DNA of 46,799 nt from an uncultured Clostridia bacterium (GTDB taxonomy: Bacteria; Bacillota; Clostridia; Oscillospirales; Acutalibacteraceae). Below, piece after piece: positions 16,854 to 24,316 of the stretch (position 1 is its first letter; every line of letters starts with the position of its first letter). The notes beneath the pieces were generated by a model. That model was not told the DNA's origin, did no database searches, and worked only from the letters and a program-made list of their open reading frames with translations. The position numbers were made by a program, and so were the translations under genes. The DNA lies in assembly GCA_944380775.1 (NCBI GenBank), contig CALWIP010000012.1, positions 1-46,799 on the forward strand, given 5' to 3'.

Positions 16854-17903
16854 TCAATAATTTTCGCAGCGGAGTTCAAAGTAGCTCTTCGGGTGCGCGC
16901 AGGTCGGGCAGATTTCCGGCGCGGCGGTACCGATGATGATATGGCCGCAATTGCGGCATTCCCACACCTTGACCTCGCTCTTTTCAAATACGGCGGCGGT
17001 CTCGACATTCTTCAGCAGCGCGCGGTAGCGCTCCTCGTGGTGCTTTTCAATGGCCCCCACCAGGCGGAATTTCGCCGCCAGCTCCGGGAAGCCCTCTTCC
17101 TCGGCGGTCTTGGCGAAGCCCTCGTACATGTCGGTCCACTCGTAGTTTTCGCCCTCGGCTGCGTGGAGCAGGTTCTCCGCCGTGTTGCCGATGCCGTTCA
17201 TCTCTTTGAACCACATCTTGGCGTGTTCCTTCTCGTTGTCGGCCGTTTTCAGGAAGAGCGCGGCAATTTGCTCGTAGCCCTCTTTTTTCGCCACGGACGC
17301 AAAGTAGGTGTACTTGTTGCGCGCCTGCGACTCGCCCGCAAAGGCGGCTTCTAGGTTTTTCTCGGTCTGGGTGCCAGCGTACTTGCTCATGTTTTTTTCC
17401 TCTCTTTCTTCGTTACAAGGGATCTCTGTGTCCAATTTTTTTGCAACCTCCACCGGGAAACCCGGGGAAGGAGGGTTCGCGGATAATTCGCGCAGGAGTT
17501 CGTGCGCGTTTTTGCCCTGCGGCAGCATGTAGCCGGATTCGCGCAGGAGATCTTCGTTGACGAGGCGGGCGGAGCGCTCCAGCCCCTTCATCAGCCGGTA
17601 AAGGCCGCCGTCTTGGGCTGTTTCCGCCAGCGCGCGGGCAATGGCTTCTTCCTTCGCTTTGTTTTCAGCCAGCCCGTTGGAAACGGCGAGCACCTCCGGG
17701 TGCTTTTTCTGCTGGGGCGGGAGCTCCAGCGGGACCATCGAAATCGCGGCGCTGGGGCAGGCGGCCGCGCAGGCGCCGCAGCCCAGGCATTTTTTTACGT
17801 CGATGACGCTGTCCTCGGTGTCCGTCGCGCCCACCGGGCAGACATAAAGGCACAGGCAGTCTTTGGTACAGAGGCGGAGGTTCCGCACGGCAAATTGTTT
17901 CAT
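16854..17903 (-). CDS. Ferredoxin-like domain in frame with rubrerythrin (fusion or two overlapping products)
   Basis: One open frame of 349 codons joins two units. Residues 1-171 carry two [4Fe-4S] motifs ([14 protein letters not shown] and [12 protein letters not shown]), then a charged helical linker. Residues 172-349 are a complete rubrerythrin: ferritin-like di-iron domain starting [17 protein letters not shown] with EExxH-type ligands, then a rubredoxin [Fe(SCys)4] domain (CRNCGHII...CPTCAHPK). Rubrerythrin reduces hydrogen peroxide in anaerobes, and the ferredoxin part could supply electrons. A strong internal Shine-Dalgarno sequence lies before Met172, so separate rubrerythrin synthesis is likely. 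The start overlaps the upstream rubredoxin gene by 4 bp. Confidence 0.85.
   Translation of the reverse strand: MKQFAVRNLRLCTKDCLCLYVCPVGATDTEDSVIDVKKCLGCGACAAACPSAAISMVPLELPPQQKKHPEVLAVSNGLAENKAKEEAIARALAETAQDGGLYRLMKGLERSARLVNEDLLRESGYMLPQGKNAHELLRELSANPPSPGFPVEVAKKLDTEIPCNEEREEKNMSKYAGTQTEKNLEAAFAGESQARNKYTYFASVAKKEGYEQIAALFLKTADNEKEHAKMWFKEMNGIGNTAENLLHAAEGENYEWTDMYEGFAKTAEEEGFPELAAKFRLVGAIEKHHEERYRALLKNVETAAVFEKSEVKVWECRNCGHIIIGTAAPEICPTCAHPKSYFELRCENY
17391..17402 (-). promoter_or_regulatory. Internal ribosome binding site and start of rubrerythrin
   Basis: GAGG followed by AAAAAAAC (8 nt) precedes the ATG at 17388-17390, inside the longer ferredoxin-rubrerythrin frame. Initiation here gives a 178-residue rubrerythrin, the normal family length, beginning [13 protein letters not shown] as in stand-alone homologues. 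The linker residues just before it (EEREEKN) look like a translated Shine-Dalgarno region rather than conserved protein. Confidence 0.75.
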
Positions 17904-18556
17904 GCGGTCTCCCTCCCCTCCACGCGGTCAAATTTCCAGGCCGGGACCTTGCACACCGGGCAAATCTCCGGTGGCTTTTCCCCCACGAACAGGAACCCGC
18001 AGACGCTGCACACCCACAGGTCCGCGCCGCGCAGGAAGGCTTCGCCCTCCTGCCGGTACTGCTGCACCAGCGAACGCTGCATGTTGGTGACCTTTTCGCC
18101 CCACACGCGCACGCGCTGCGTACCGCGGTCCGCTTTGGCGGCGGCCGCCGCCTGCTGGGCTGGGTAGCGGCGCTCCACGTCCTCGCGCAGCAGCGCCTCC
18201 AGGCGCTCCAGGCTGGCAGACGGAACCGGCGCGGACGCCTTCAGGCTCTCCGCCAAGGCGCGGTAGGCCGCGGCATGTTCTTCCTGGTATTGTTTTTCAC
18301 AACCGCGCGCCAGGTTCGAGCAAACGGCCGAGAGCACCCCGGCCGAAAAGCCCTTCACGCTGCCGGTAAACGCGGCGGGCGCGCGCTCCTCCGGCGGGGC
18401 GGGCGGCGGGGCGGCTTCCGGCTGCCCCTGGGGCGCAAACAGCGCCTTGGCCGCCTTACACACGGGGCATTTCCACGAATCCGGCAGGCTTGCAAACAGG
18501 ACCTTTTCCCGGGCCTCGTCGTAAATGTACCCGCAAACGGTGCAAATATACTTCAT
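17900..18556 (-). CDS. Protein with rubredoxin domains at both ends
   Basis: The 218-residue protein has an N-terminal rubredoxin ([13 protein letters not shown]...WKCPVC, about 3-35), a Pro/Ala-rich linker and a helical middle (about 62-175). The middle contains [11 protein letters not shown], recalling a degenerate ferritin-like helix pair. A C-terminal rubrerythrin-type rubredoxin follows ([10 protein letters not shown]...EICPVC, about 180-212). Each end can bind one iron through four cysteines. It overlaps the ferredoxin-rubrerythrin gene by 4 bp (ATGA), so it probably acts in the same peroxide/oxygen detoxification electron chain. Whether the middle binds iron is unclear. Confidence 0.8.
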   Translation of the reverse strand: MKYICTVCGYIYDEAREKVLFASLPDSWKCPVCKAAKALFAPQGQPEAAPPPAPPEERAPAAFTGSVKGFSAGVLSAVCSNLARGCEKQYQEEHAAAYRALAESLKASAPVPSASLERLEALLREDVERRYPAQQAAAAAKADRGTQRVRVWGEKVTNMQRSLVQQYRQEGEAFLRGADLWVCSVCGFLFVGEKPPEICPVCKVPAWKFDRVEGRETA

Positions 18557-18576
18557 GTCCCCATCTCCCTTCCTGC

Positions 18577-18593
18577 GGGCCGCGGCGCGGCCC
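18577..18593. other. Intergenic stem-loop
   Basis: GGGCCGC-ggc-GCGGCCC forms a compact 7-bp hairpin between the ACT-domain gene and the rubredoxin gene, with no T-tract. Read-through from the aryl-acid operon into the oxidative-stress genes is possible. Confidence 0.35.
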
Positions 18594-18610
18594 TTGCTCC
18601 TTCCGGCAAA

Positions 18611-19042
18611 TTACATGCCGTAAATCTCTTCGGCGGAAAGCAGCGAGATGCCGTTTTCCTTCAGCGCGGCTTCGGCCTTTTCGCTGTCTTCCACGCGCAG
18701 GATGACATAGGCGCGGCCCTCGTCGCGGCTGATGAATGCATACATGTACTCCACGCCGATGGAATGGTCCGCCAGCACGCGCATCGCCTTCGCGAACGCG
18801 CCGGGCTGATCCTCAATACCAATGGCGATCACGCTGGTGAGCGACACGGTCAGGTGCGCCTCGCGCAGCGCCTTCACCGCGTCCTGCGGGCGGTCCACAA
18901 TCAGGCGCAGGATGCCGAAATCGCTTGTATCCGCCACGGAAATGGCGCGGATGTCCACGTTGGCGGCCGCCAGCGTCTCCGTGATGTGGGCGAGACGCCC
19001 GGATTTATTCTCTACAAAAATTGAGAGCTGCTGAATCTGCAT
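18611..19042 (-). CDS. Tandem ACT-domain protein
   Basis: The 143-residue protein consists of two ACT domains (about 2-66 and 70-137; IFVENKSGRLAHITETLAAAN and IEDQPGAFAKAMRVLADHSIG are the ligand-site loops). ACT domains bind amino acids or related ligands. Stand-alone two-ACT proteins are often encoded next to phenylacetate-CoA ligase and indolepyruvate oxidoreductase genes, as here, and may sense aromatic amino acids. No catalytic domain is attached. It is the last gene of the paaK-iorAB module. Confidence 0.88.
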   Translation of the reverse strand: MQIQQLSIFVENKSGRLAHITETLAAANVDIRAISVADTSDFGILRLIVDRPQDAVKALREAHLTVSLTSVIAIGIEDQPGAFAKAMRVLADHSIGVEYMYAFISRDEGRAYVILRVEDSEKAEAALKENGISLLSAEEIYGM

Positions 19043-19078
19043 ACGAATGCCTCCTTTTCATTCCGCTGGGATTCGGGA

Positions 19079-20389
19079 TTAAAATTGGCGGTTGTCGATG
19101 ACGCGCTTCGCCTTGCCCTCCGAGCGCGGCAGGGATTTCGGCTCCAGCAGGCGGACCTTCGCCACAATGTTCAAGGTAGACTGCAGCGCGGCCTCGATGC
19201 GGTGCTCGATGTTTTCCAGGTTGCGCACGGTGTCGGAGAACATTTCCTCCGTCATTTCCACCTGCACCTCCAGCGTGTCGAGGTTGTGCTTGCGGTCGAC
19301 GACGAGCTGGTAGTTCGGGTCCATGCCGAGCTCGAGCAGCACGGATTCAATCTGCGACGGGAACACGTTGATGCCGCGGATGATGAGCATGTCGTCGGTG
19401 CGGCCGCGCGGCTTGCTCATGCGCACCAGGGTGCGGCCGCATTCGCAGGGGCTGTGGTCCAGCTTGCAGATGTCGCGCGTGCGGTAGCGCATGAGCGGCA
19501 GCGCCTCTTTGCCTATGCAGGTGAAGACCAGCTCGCCGTAGACGCCGTCCGGCAGCGGCTCGCCGGTGTTCGGGTCGATGACTTCGGGGTAGAACATGTC
19601 TTCCTGCACGTGCAGGCCGTTTTGCAGGTAGCACTCGCAGCTCACGCCGGGGCCGGCAATTTCGGAGAGGCCGTAGATGTCGTACGCGCGGATGGCCAGC
19701 AGGCGCTCGATTTCGCGGCGCATTTCCTCCGTCCACGGCTCCGCGCCGAAGATGCCCGCGCGCAGCGGCAGCGTGTGCGGGTCGATGCCGAGGTCGCGCA
19801 CCGTTTCGCCGATGTACATGGCGTAGGACGGCGTGCAGCAAAGGATGTCGGAGCCGTAGTCCTGCAAAATCTGCACCTGGCGCTTCGTGTTGCCGGAGGA
19901 AACGGGGATGGCCGTCGCGCCCAGGCGTTCGGCGCCGTAGTGCAGGCCCAAGCCGCCCGTAAACAGGCCGTAGCCGTAGGAAACATGGACGAAGTCCTCT
20001 TTGGTGCCGCCTACGCCGACAATGCTGCGGGCCGCGCAGCGCGCCCACACGTCCACGTCGTTTTTGGTGTAGCCGACGACGGTCTGCTTGCCCGTGGTGC
20101 CAGACGACGCGTGGATGCGGTACAGCTCGCGCTTCGGCACGGCAAACATGCCGAACGGGTAGGTGTCGCGCAGGTCGTTTTTCGTGGTGAACGGCAGCTT
20201 GCGCACGTCGTCAATGGAGCGGATGTCGCCCGGCAGAAGGCCGATGGCGTCCATGCGCTCGCGGTAGAGCGGGACGTTGTCGTAGCAGCTCTGCACCATT
20301 TTCATCAGCTTTTGAGATTGGATGTAACGCATCACCTCGCGGGATGCGCATTCAATCTCCGGTTCATAATAATTCCCTTGCATTGGCAT
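19079..20389 (-). CDS. Phenylacetate-CoA ligase family protein (second copy)
   Basis: This 436-residue adenylate-forming enzyme activates phenylacetate or a related aryl acid to its CoA thioester with ATP. The P-loop HASSGTTGKQTVVGYT, the PSYAMY and YGLSEIAGPG motifs and the C-terminal hinge RGRTDDMLIIRGINVFPSQ are all present. GAGGAG lies 6 nt before the ATG. It is a diverged paralogue of the gene at 22775-24079, and iorAB sits between them. CoA ligase plus indolepyruvate oxidoreductase points to interconversion of aryl-pyruvates, arylacetyl-CoA and arylacetates, with ATP gain or acid re-activation. Confidence 0.93.
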   Translation of the reverse strand: MPMQGNYYEPEIECASREVMRYIQSQKLMKMVQSCYDNVPLYRERMDAIGLLPGDIRSIDDVRKLPFTTKNDLRDTYPFGMFAVPKRELYRIHASSGTTGKQTVVGYTKNDVDVWARCAARSIVGVGGTKEDFVHVSYGYGLFTGGLGLHYGAERLGATAIPVSSGNTKRQVQILQDYGSDILCCTPSYAMYIGETVRDLGIDPHTLPLRAGIFGAEPWTEEMRREIERLLAIRAYDIYGLSEIAGPGVSCECYLQNGLHVQEDMFYPEVIDPNTGEPLPDGVYGELVFTCIGKEALPLMRYRTRDICKLDHSPCECGRTLVRMSKPRGRTDDMLIIRGINVFPSQIESVLLELGMDPNYQLVVDRKHNLDTLEVQVEMTEEMFSDTVRNLENIEHRIEAALQSTLNIVAKVRLLEPKSLPRSEGKAKRVIDNRQF

Positions 20390-20445
20390 GGGGTTCTCCT
20401 CGCTTCCTGTTTCCTTTTTTATTCTTCCCGGCTGCGCCGGATTTT

Positions 20446-21021
20446 TTACGCCTGGTAACCGAGCTCGAACGCCCGGAGGTTCATCTCCAGGAATTTCGGC
20501 GGGACCGTCTCCCGCACCGTTTTCAGCCAGATCTCCTTTTCCACGCCGAGGCGGCGGGCCATTGCGCCGATGAGCACGACGTTCACGGCTTTGGCGGAAC
20601 CGGCCTGCGCGGCCAGGCCCAGCGCGTCGAGCGCCAGCACCTCCGCCCCGGCGGCCCGCACCGCGTCCAGCACGTCCGCGGGGTACGCCTGCGCGCCGGT
20701 CACCACCGGCATCGGGTCGATCTGCTGCACGTTGACAATGACCTTCCCGCCCTTTTTCAGGTACGGCAGGTAGCGCGCGGCCTCCATTTTTTCAAACGCG
20801 AGGATCACATCCGCGCCGCCCAGGTCGATGACCGGCGAATCCACGCGGTCCCCGTAGCGGACATAGGTGACCACCGAGCCGCCGCGCTGGCTCATGCCGT
20901 GCACCTCCGAAACCTTGACGTCGTAGCCCTGCTCCATCATGGCGCCGCCCAGCAGGCGGCTGGCCAGCAGCGTGCCCTGGCCGCCCACGCCGACGATCAT
21001 GACGCTTGTTACCTTGCTCAT
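20446..21021 (-). CDS. Indolepyruvate:ferredoxin oxidoreductase, beta subunit
   Basis: The 191-residue subunit belongs to the gamma-type pyruvate:ferredoxin oxidoreductase domain family: VMIVGVGGQGTLLASRLLG at the start, EVHGMSQRGGSVVTYVRYG and NVVLIGAMAR later. With IorA it oxidatively decarboxylates aryl-pyruvates (indole-, phenyl-, hydroxyphenylpyruvate) to arylacetyl-CoA, reducing ferredoxin. The ATG at 21021 overlaps the iorA stop by 4 bp and has GGAGG 7 nt before it. The longer in-frame extension lies inside iorA. Confidence 0.94.
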   Translation of the reverse strand: MSKVTSVMIVGVGGQGTLLASRLLGGAMMEQGYDVKVSEVHGMSQRGGSVVTYVRYGDRVDSPVIDLGGADVILAFEKMEAARYLPYLKKGGKVIVNVQQIDPMPVVTGAQAYPADVLDAVRAAGAEVLALDALGLAAQAGSAKAVNVVLIGAMARRLGVEKEIWLKTVRETVPPKFLEMNLRAFELGYQA

Positions 21022-22763
21022 TCTACCGCCTCCCCGGACAAAATCGCTTGTTTGGGGCAAAGCCCCGTGCAGACGCCGCAGCCGACGCACTGGGTCTGGT
21101 CGATGACCGCCTTTTTCTCGCGGAAGCTGATGGCCGGGCAGCCGATGCCCAGGCACGACTTGCAGCCGATGCAGCGCGAAGCGTCCACCTGCAGCGGCGG
21201 CGCGTGCTTGACGAATTTCAGCAGCGCGCACGGGCGGCGGCTGATGATAACGGACGGCTCGTCCGCGGCGAGTTCCTCGCGCAGGGCGGCTTCCATCGCC
21301 TTGAGGTCGTAGGGGTCGCAGACCCGCACGCGGCGGATGCCGACCGCGCGGCAGAGCGCCTCGAGGTCGATGGCCGTGGTGGCCTCCCCGCGGATGGTGA
21401 TGCCGGTGGTGGGGTTCTGCTGGTGGCCCGTCATGCCGGTGATGGAGTTGTCCAGCACCACCACGACGGAGTTGCTGCGGTTGTAGGCGATGTCGGCGAG
21501 GCCAGTCATGCCGGAATGGGCAAACGTCGAGTCGCCGATGACGGCCACGGCGCGCTTGGCCGCCTCTTCGCCGCGCGCTTTATTGAAGCCGTGCAGCGCC
21601 GAGACCGAAGCGCCCATGCACACGCAGGTGTCCATTGCGCTCAGCGGCGCGGAGGCCCCCAGCGTGTAGCAGCCGATGTCGCCGCTGACATAGCATTTCA
21701 GTTTTTTCAAAAGGTAGAACACGCCCCGGTGCGGGCAGCCGCAGCACATGACGGGCGGGCGGGCGGGGAGGTTTTCCGGCGCATGCAGCAGTTCCGGCTC
21801 TTCCCCGGCCACCAGGCGGCGCACCAGGTTCTGGGAGAACTCGCCGCAGAGCGGGAAAAGCTCTTTCCCGGTAACCGGGATGCCCAGCATGCGGCAGTGC
21901 TCTTCTATGACCGGGTCGAGTTCCTCGATGACGTAGACGCGGTCCACAGAGGCCGCAAATTCCTTTAACAAGCGGCTGGGCAGCGGGTGCACCATGCCGA
22001 GTTTGAGGTAATCGGCGGCGTCGCCGAGCGCCTCGCGGGCATATTGATAGCACGCGCCCGCGGCGATGACCCCAATGCGGCTGCCGTGGCGCTCTACGCG
22101 GTTGATCTCCGCGGCCTCCGCCCATTCCTCCAACGCGCGGGTGCGTTCCTCTACGCGCACATGTTTCGGCTTGGCGAAAGCCGGAAGCATCACGTTCTTC
22201 TGCGGGGCCTTTTCGTAGGGCAGCAGCGGGCGCTCTTCCCGTTCGCCCAGCGGCACAATGCTGCGCGAGTGCGCAATGCGGGTTGTCAGCCGCAGGATGA
22301 CCGGCGTGTCGAATTCCTCCGAAAGGGAAAACGCGAGCTTGGCAAAATCCCGGCATTCCGCGGAATCCGCCGGTTCGAGCATTGGAACCTTCGCCGCCTT
22401 GGCGTAGCGGCGGGAATCCTGCTCATTCTGCGAGGAGTGCATCCCCGGGTCGTCCGCCACGCCGATGACCATGCCGCCGTTCACCCCGATGTACGACATG
22501 GTAAAGAGCGGGTCCGCGGCGACGTTCAGGCCGACGTGCTTCATGCCGCAGAAGGACCGCGCGCCGCCGAAGCTGGCGCCGGCCGCGACCTCCATGGCGA
22601 CCTTTTCGTTCGGCGCCCACTCGCAGTAAATTTCCTCATAGCTTGCGGCTGCCTCGGTGATTTCCGTGCTCGGCGTTCCCGGGTAGCTGGAAACCACCCG
22701 CGCCCCCGCTTCATACAGGCCGCGGGCAACCGCCTCATTCCCCAACATCAATTCCTTTTTCAT
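21018..22763 (-). CDS. Indolepyruvate:ferredoxin oxidoreductase, alpha subunit
   Basis: The 581-residue catalytic subunit contains the pyrimidine-binding domain (ARVVSSYPGTPSTEITEAAA, about 21-40) and the thiamine-diphosphate domain (GDIGCYTLGA; GDSTFAHSGM; VVVLDNSITGMTGHQQNP). At the C-terminus are two [4Fe-4S] motifs (CIGCKSCLGIGCP and CVGCGVCTGLCP, about 535-575). This is the full IorA architecture. It is translationally coupled to iorB and lies 11 bp after the first paaK. Confidence 0.95.
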   Translation of the reverse strand: MKKELMLGNEAVARGLYEAGARVVSSYPGTPSTEITEAAASYEEIYCEWAPNEKVAMEVAAGASFGGARSFCGMKHVGLNVAADPLFTMSYIGVNGGMVIGVADDPGMHSSQNEQDSRRYAKAAKVPMLEPADSAECRDFAKLAFSLSEEFDTPVILRLTTRIAHSRSIVPLGEREERPLLPYEKAPQKNVMLPAFAKPKHVRVEERTRALEEWAEAAEINRVERHGSRIGVIAAGACYQYAREALGDAADYLKLGMVHPLPSRLLKEFAASVDRVYVIEELDPVIEEHCRMLGIPVTGKELFPLCGEFSQNLVRRLVAGEEPELLHAPENLPARPPVMCCGCPHRGVFYLLKKLKCYVSGDIGCYTLGASAPLSAMDTCVCMGASVSALHGFNKARGEEAAKRAVAVIGDSTFAHSGMTGLADIAYNRSNSVVVVLDNSITGMTGHQQNPTTGITIRGEATTAIDLEALCRAVGIRRVRVCDPYDLKAMEAALREELAADEPSVIISRRPCALLKFVKHAPPLQVDASRCIGCKSCLGIGCPAISFREKKAVIDQTQCVGCGVCTGLCPKQAILSGEAVE

Positions 22764-22774
22764 GGTGACCTCCC

Positions 22775-24079
22775 TTATTCGTCCTCGCTGCGCAGGTCCA
22801 GCACGCGCTTGGCCTTGCCCTGGAAGCGCTCAAGCGACTTCGGCTCGACCAGCGTGACCTTCGCCTCCAGGCCCAGCACGCTCTTGAGCCTGTCGTGGAT
22901 GCGGCGCTGGAGGGCCTCCAGCTCGCCGAAGCTTTCCAGCAGCTCGGCGCTGACCAGCTCCACCTTGACCTCCAGCTGGTCCATGTAATGGCGGCGGCGC
23001 ACCACCAGCTGGTAGTGCGGGCCGACCTTCTCCGTGCCGACGAGGACAGACTCAATCTGCGACGGGAAGACGTTGACGCCCTTGATGATGAGCATATCGT
23101 CGGTGCGGCCCATGACCTTTTCCATGCGCGCATGGGTGCGGCCGCAGCGGCAGGGCTCGTAGTTGAGCCGCGTAATATCTTTGGTGCGGTAGCGCAGCAC
23201 CGGCATGCCCTCGCGCAGCAGCGTGGTGACCACCAGTTCCCCGCTCTCGCCCGGGTCCTTCGGCTCGAGCGTCTCGTTGTCAATGATTTCCGGCAGGAAC
23301 GCATCCTCTGCAAAATGCAGGCCGCAGCGGTATTCGCATTCGCCGGCGACGCCCGGCCCGCCCAATTCCGTCATGCCATAGTTATCTGTGACAAACAGCC
23401 CCAGGTTCCGCTCGATGCGTTCGCGCATCCCCTCGGTGCAGCCCTCCGAGCCCAACAGGCCGATGCGCAGCCGGTAGGCCTCCGGCGGGTAGCCGGATTC
23501 GCGGACCATCTCGCCCAGATACACCGCGTAAGACGGCGTCGCCACCAGGCCCGTCACGCCGAAGTCGCGGAACATCATCAGCTGTTTTTCCGTATTGCCG
23601 GACGACGCCGGGATGACCGTTGCGCCGATGCGCTCAAGGCCGTAGTGCAACCCCAGCGCGCCCGTAAACAGGCCGTAGCCAAATGAAATCTGGAAAATAT
23701 CGTCCGCCGTAGCGCCCGCGGCCATGGCGACGCGCGCCACATGGTCCGCCCAAAGGTCCAGGTCCCCCTGGGTGTACGCGCCGACGGTCGGCTTACCCGT
23801 CGTCCCCGAAGACGCGTGGATGCGCACAATCTTTTTCAGCGGCTGCGCCAGCATCCCAAATGGGTAATTGTCGCGGATATCCTCCTTTGTCGTAAACGGG
23901 ATATACTGCAAATCAGACAGCGATTTGATTTTGCTGCCGGTGACGCCGGCCTTTTGCAGCCGGTCGTGATAAAAGGGCACGTTCTCGTAACAATAATCCA
24001 CCATGCGGCGCAGCCGCTCCAGCTGGAGCGCCTCTAAGCTGCGGCGGTCCATCGTTTCGATCTCTTTTTGATAGAACAA
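22775..24079 (-). CDS. Phenylacetate-CoA ligase family protein (first copy)
   Basis: The adenylate-forming enzyme of about 434 residues has the P-loop HASSGTTGKPTVGAYT, GPGVAGECEY and GRTDDMLIIKGVNVFPSQ signatures; it makes arylacetyl-CoA from the acid, ATP and CoA. The preferred start is the TTG at 24079, because GGAGGTG lies 6 nt upstream and the protein then begins FYQKEIETM like homologues. An ATG at 24094 lacks a ribosome site, and an SD-led two-codon ORF (ATG CGG TAA) lies just before it. The open frame extends to 24259 without support. It is first in the paaK-iorA-iorB-paaK-ACT module. Confidence 0.92.
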   Translation of the reverse strand: MFYQKEIETMDRRSLEALQLERLRRMVDYCYENVPFYHDRLQKAGVTGSKIKSLSDLQYIPFTTKEDIRDNYPFGMLAQPLKKIVRIHASSGTTGKPTVGAYTQGDLDLWADHVARVAMAAGATADDIFQISFGYGLFTGALGLHYGLERIGATVIPASSGNTEKQLMMFRDFGVTGLVATPSYAVYLGEMVRESGYPPEAYRLRIGLLGSEGCTEGMRERIERNLGLFVTDNYGMTELGGPGVAGECEYRCGLHFAEDAFLPEIIDNETLEPKDPGESGELVVTTLLREGMPVLRYRTKDITRLNYEPCRCGRTHARMEKVMGRTDDMLIIKGVNVFPSQIESVLVGTEKVGPHYQLVVRRRHYMDQLEVKVELVSAELLESFGELEALQRRIHDRLKSVLGLEAKVTLVEPKSLERFQGKAKRVLDLRSEDE

Positions 24080-24230
24080 CCCCTGCACCTCCATCGGAAA
24101 ACTTACCGCATCAGAGGGCCCCTCCGGTGCGGCAGCGCGGGCCGTGCGGCCCCGGCGGTTTTTGCCCCGCGCCGCCAGGCGGTGCGGCGCCCCCGCCTCG
24201 CTGGGGGTTCCACACAAAAATCGCGTCTTT

Positions 24231-24259
24231 ATTTTACCTCTTTTTCTACAATTTTTCAA
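24231..24259 (-). promoter_or_regulatory. Promoter of the paaK-iorAB module
   Basis: On the minus strand, TTGAAA (24254-24259), a 17-bp spacer and TAAAAT (24231-24236) form a strong promoter. It gives a GC-rich leader of about 130-145 nt before the first paaK. Confidence 0.75.
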
Positions 24260-24286
24260 GGGCGGCGGCGCAGAAAACCCATCCTC

Positions 24287-24312
24287 ACAAAAAAAAGGCC
24301 CCGCGGGGCCTT
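24287..24312 (-). terminator. Terminator of the Pho operon
   Basis: The perfect palindrome AAGGCCCCGCGGGGCCTT (24295-24312), just after the phoR stop, is followed on the minus strand by eight T residues. It separates the Pho operon from the paaK promoter. Confidence 0.88.
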
Positions 24313-24316
24313 GCGG

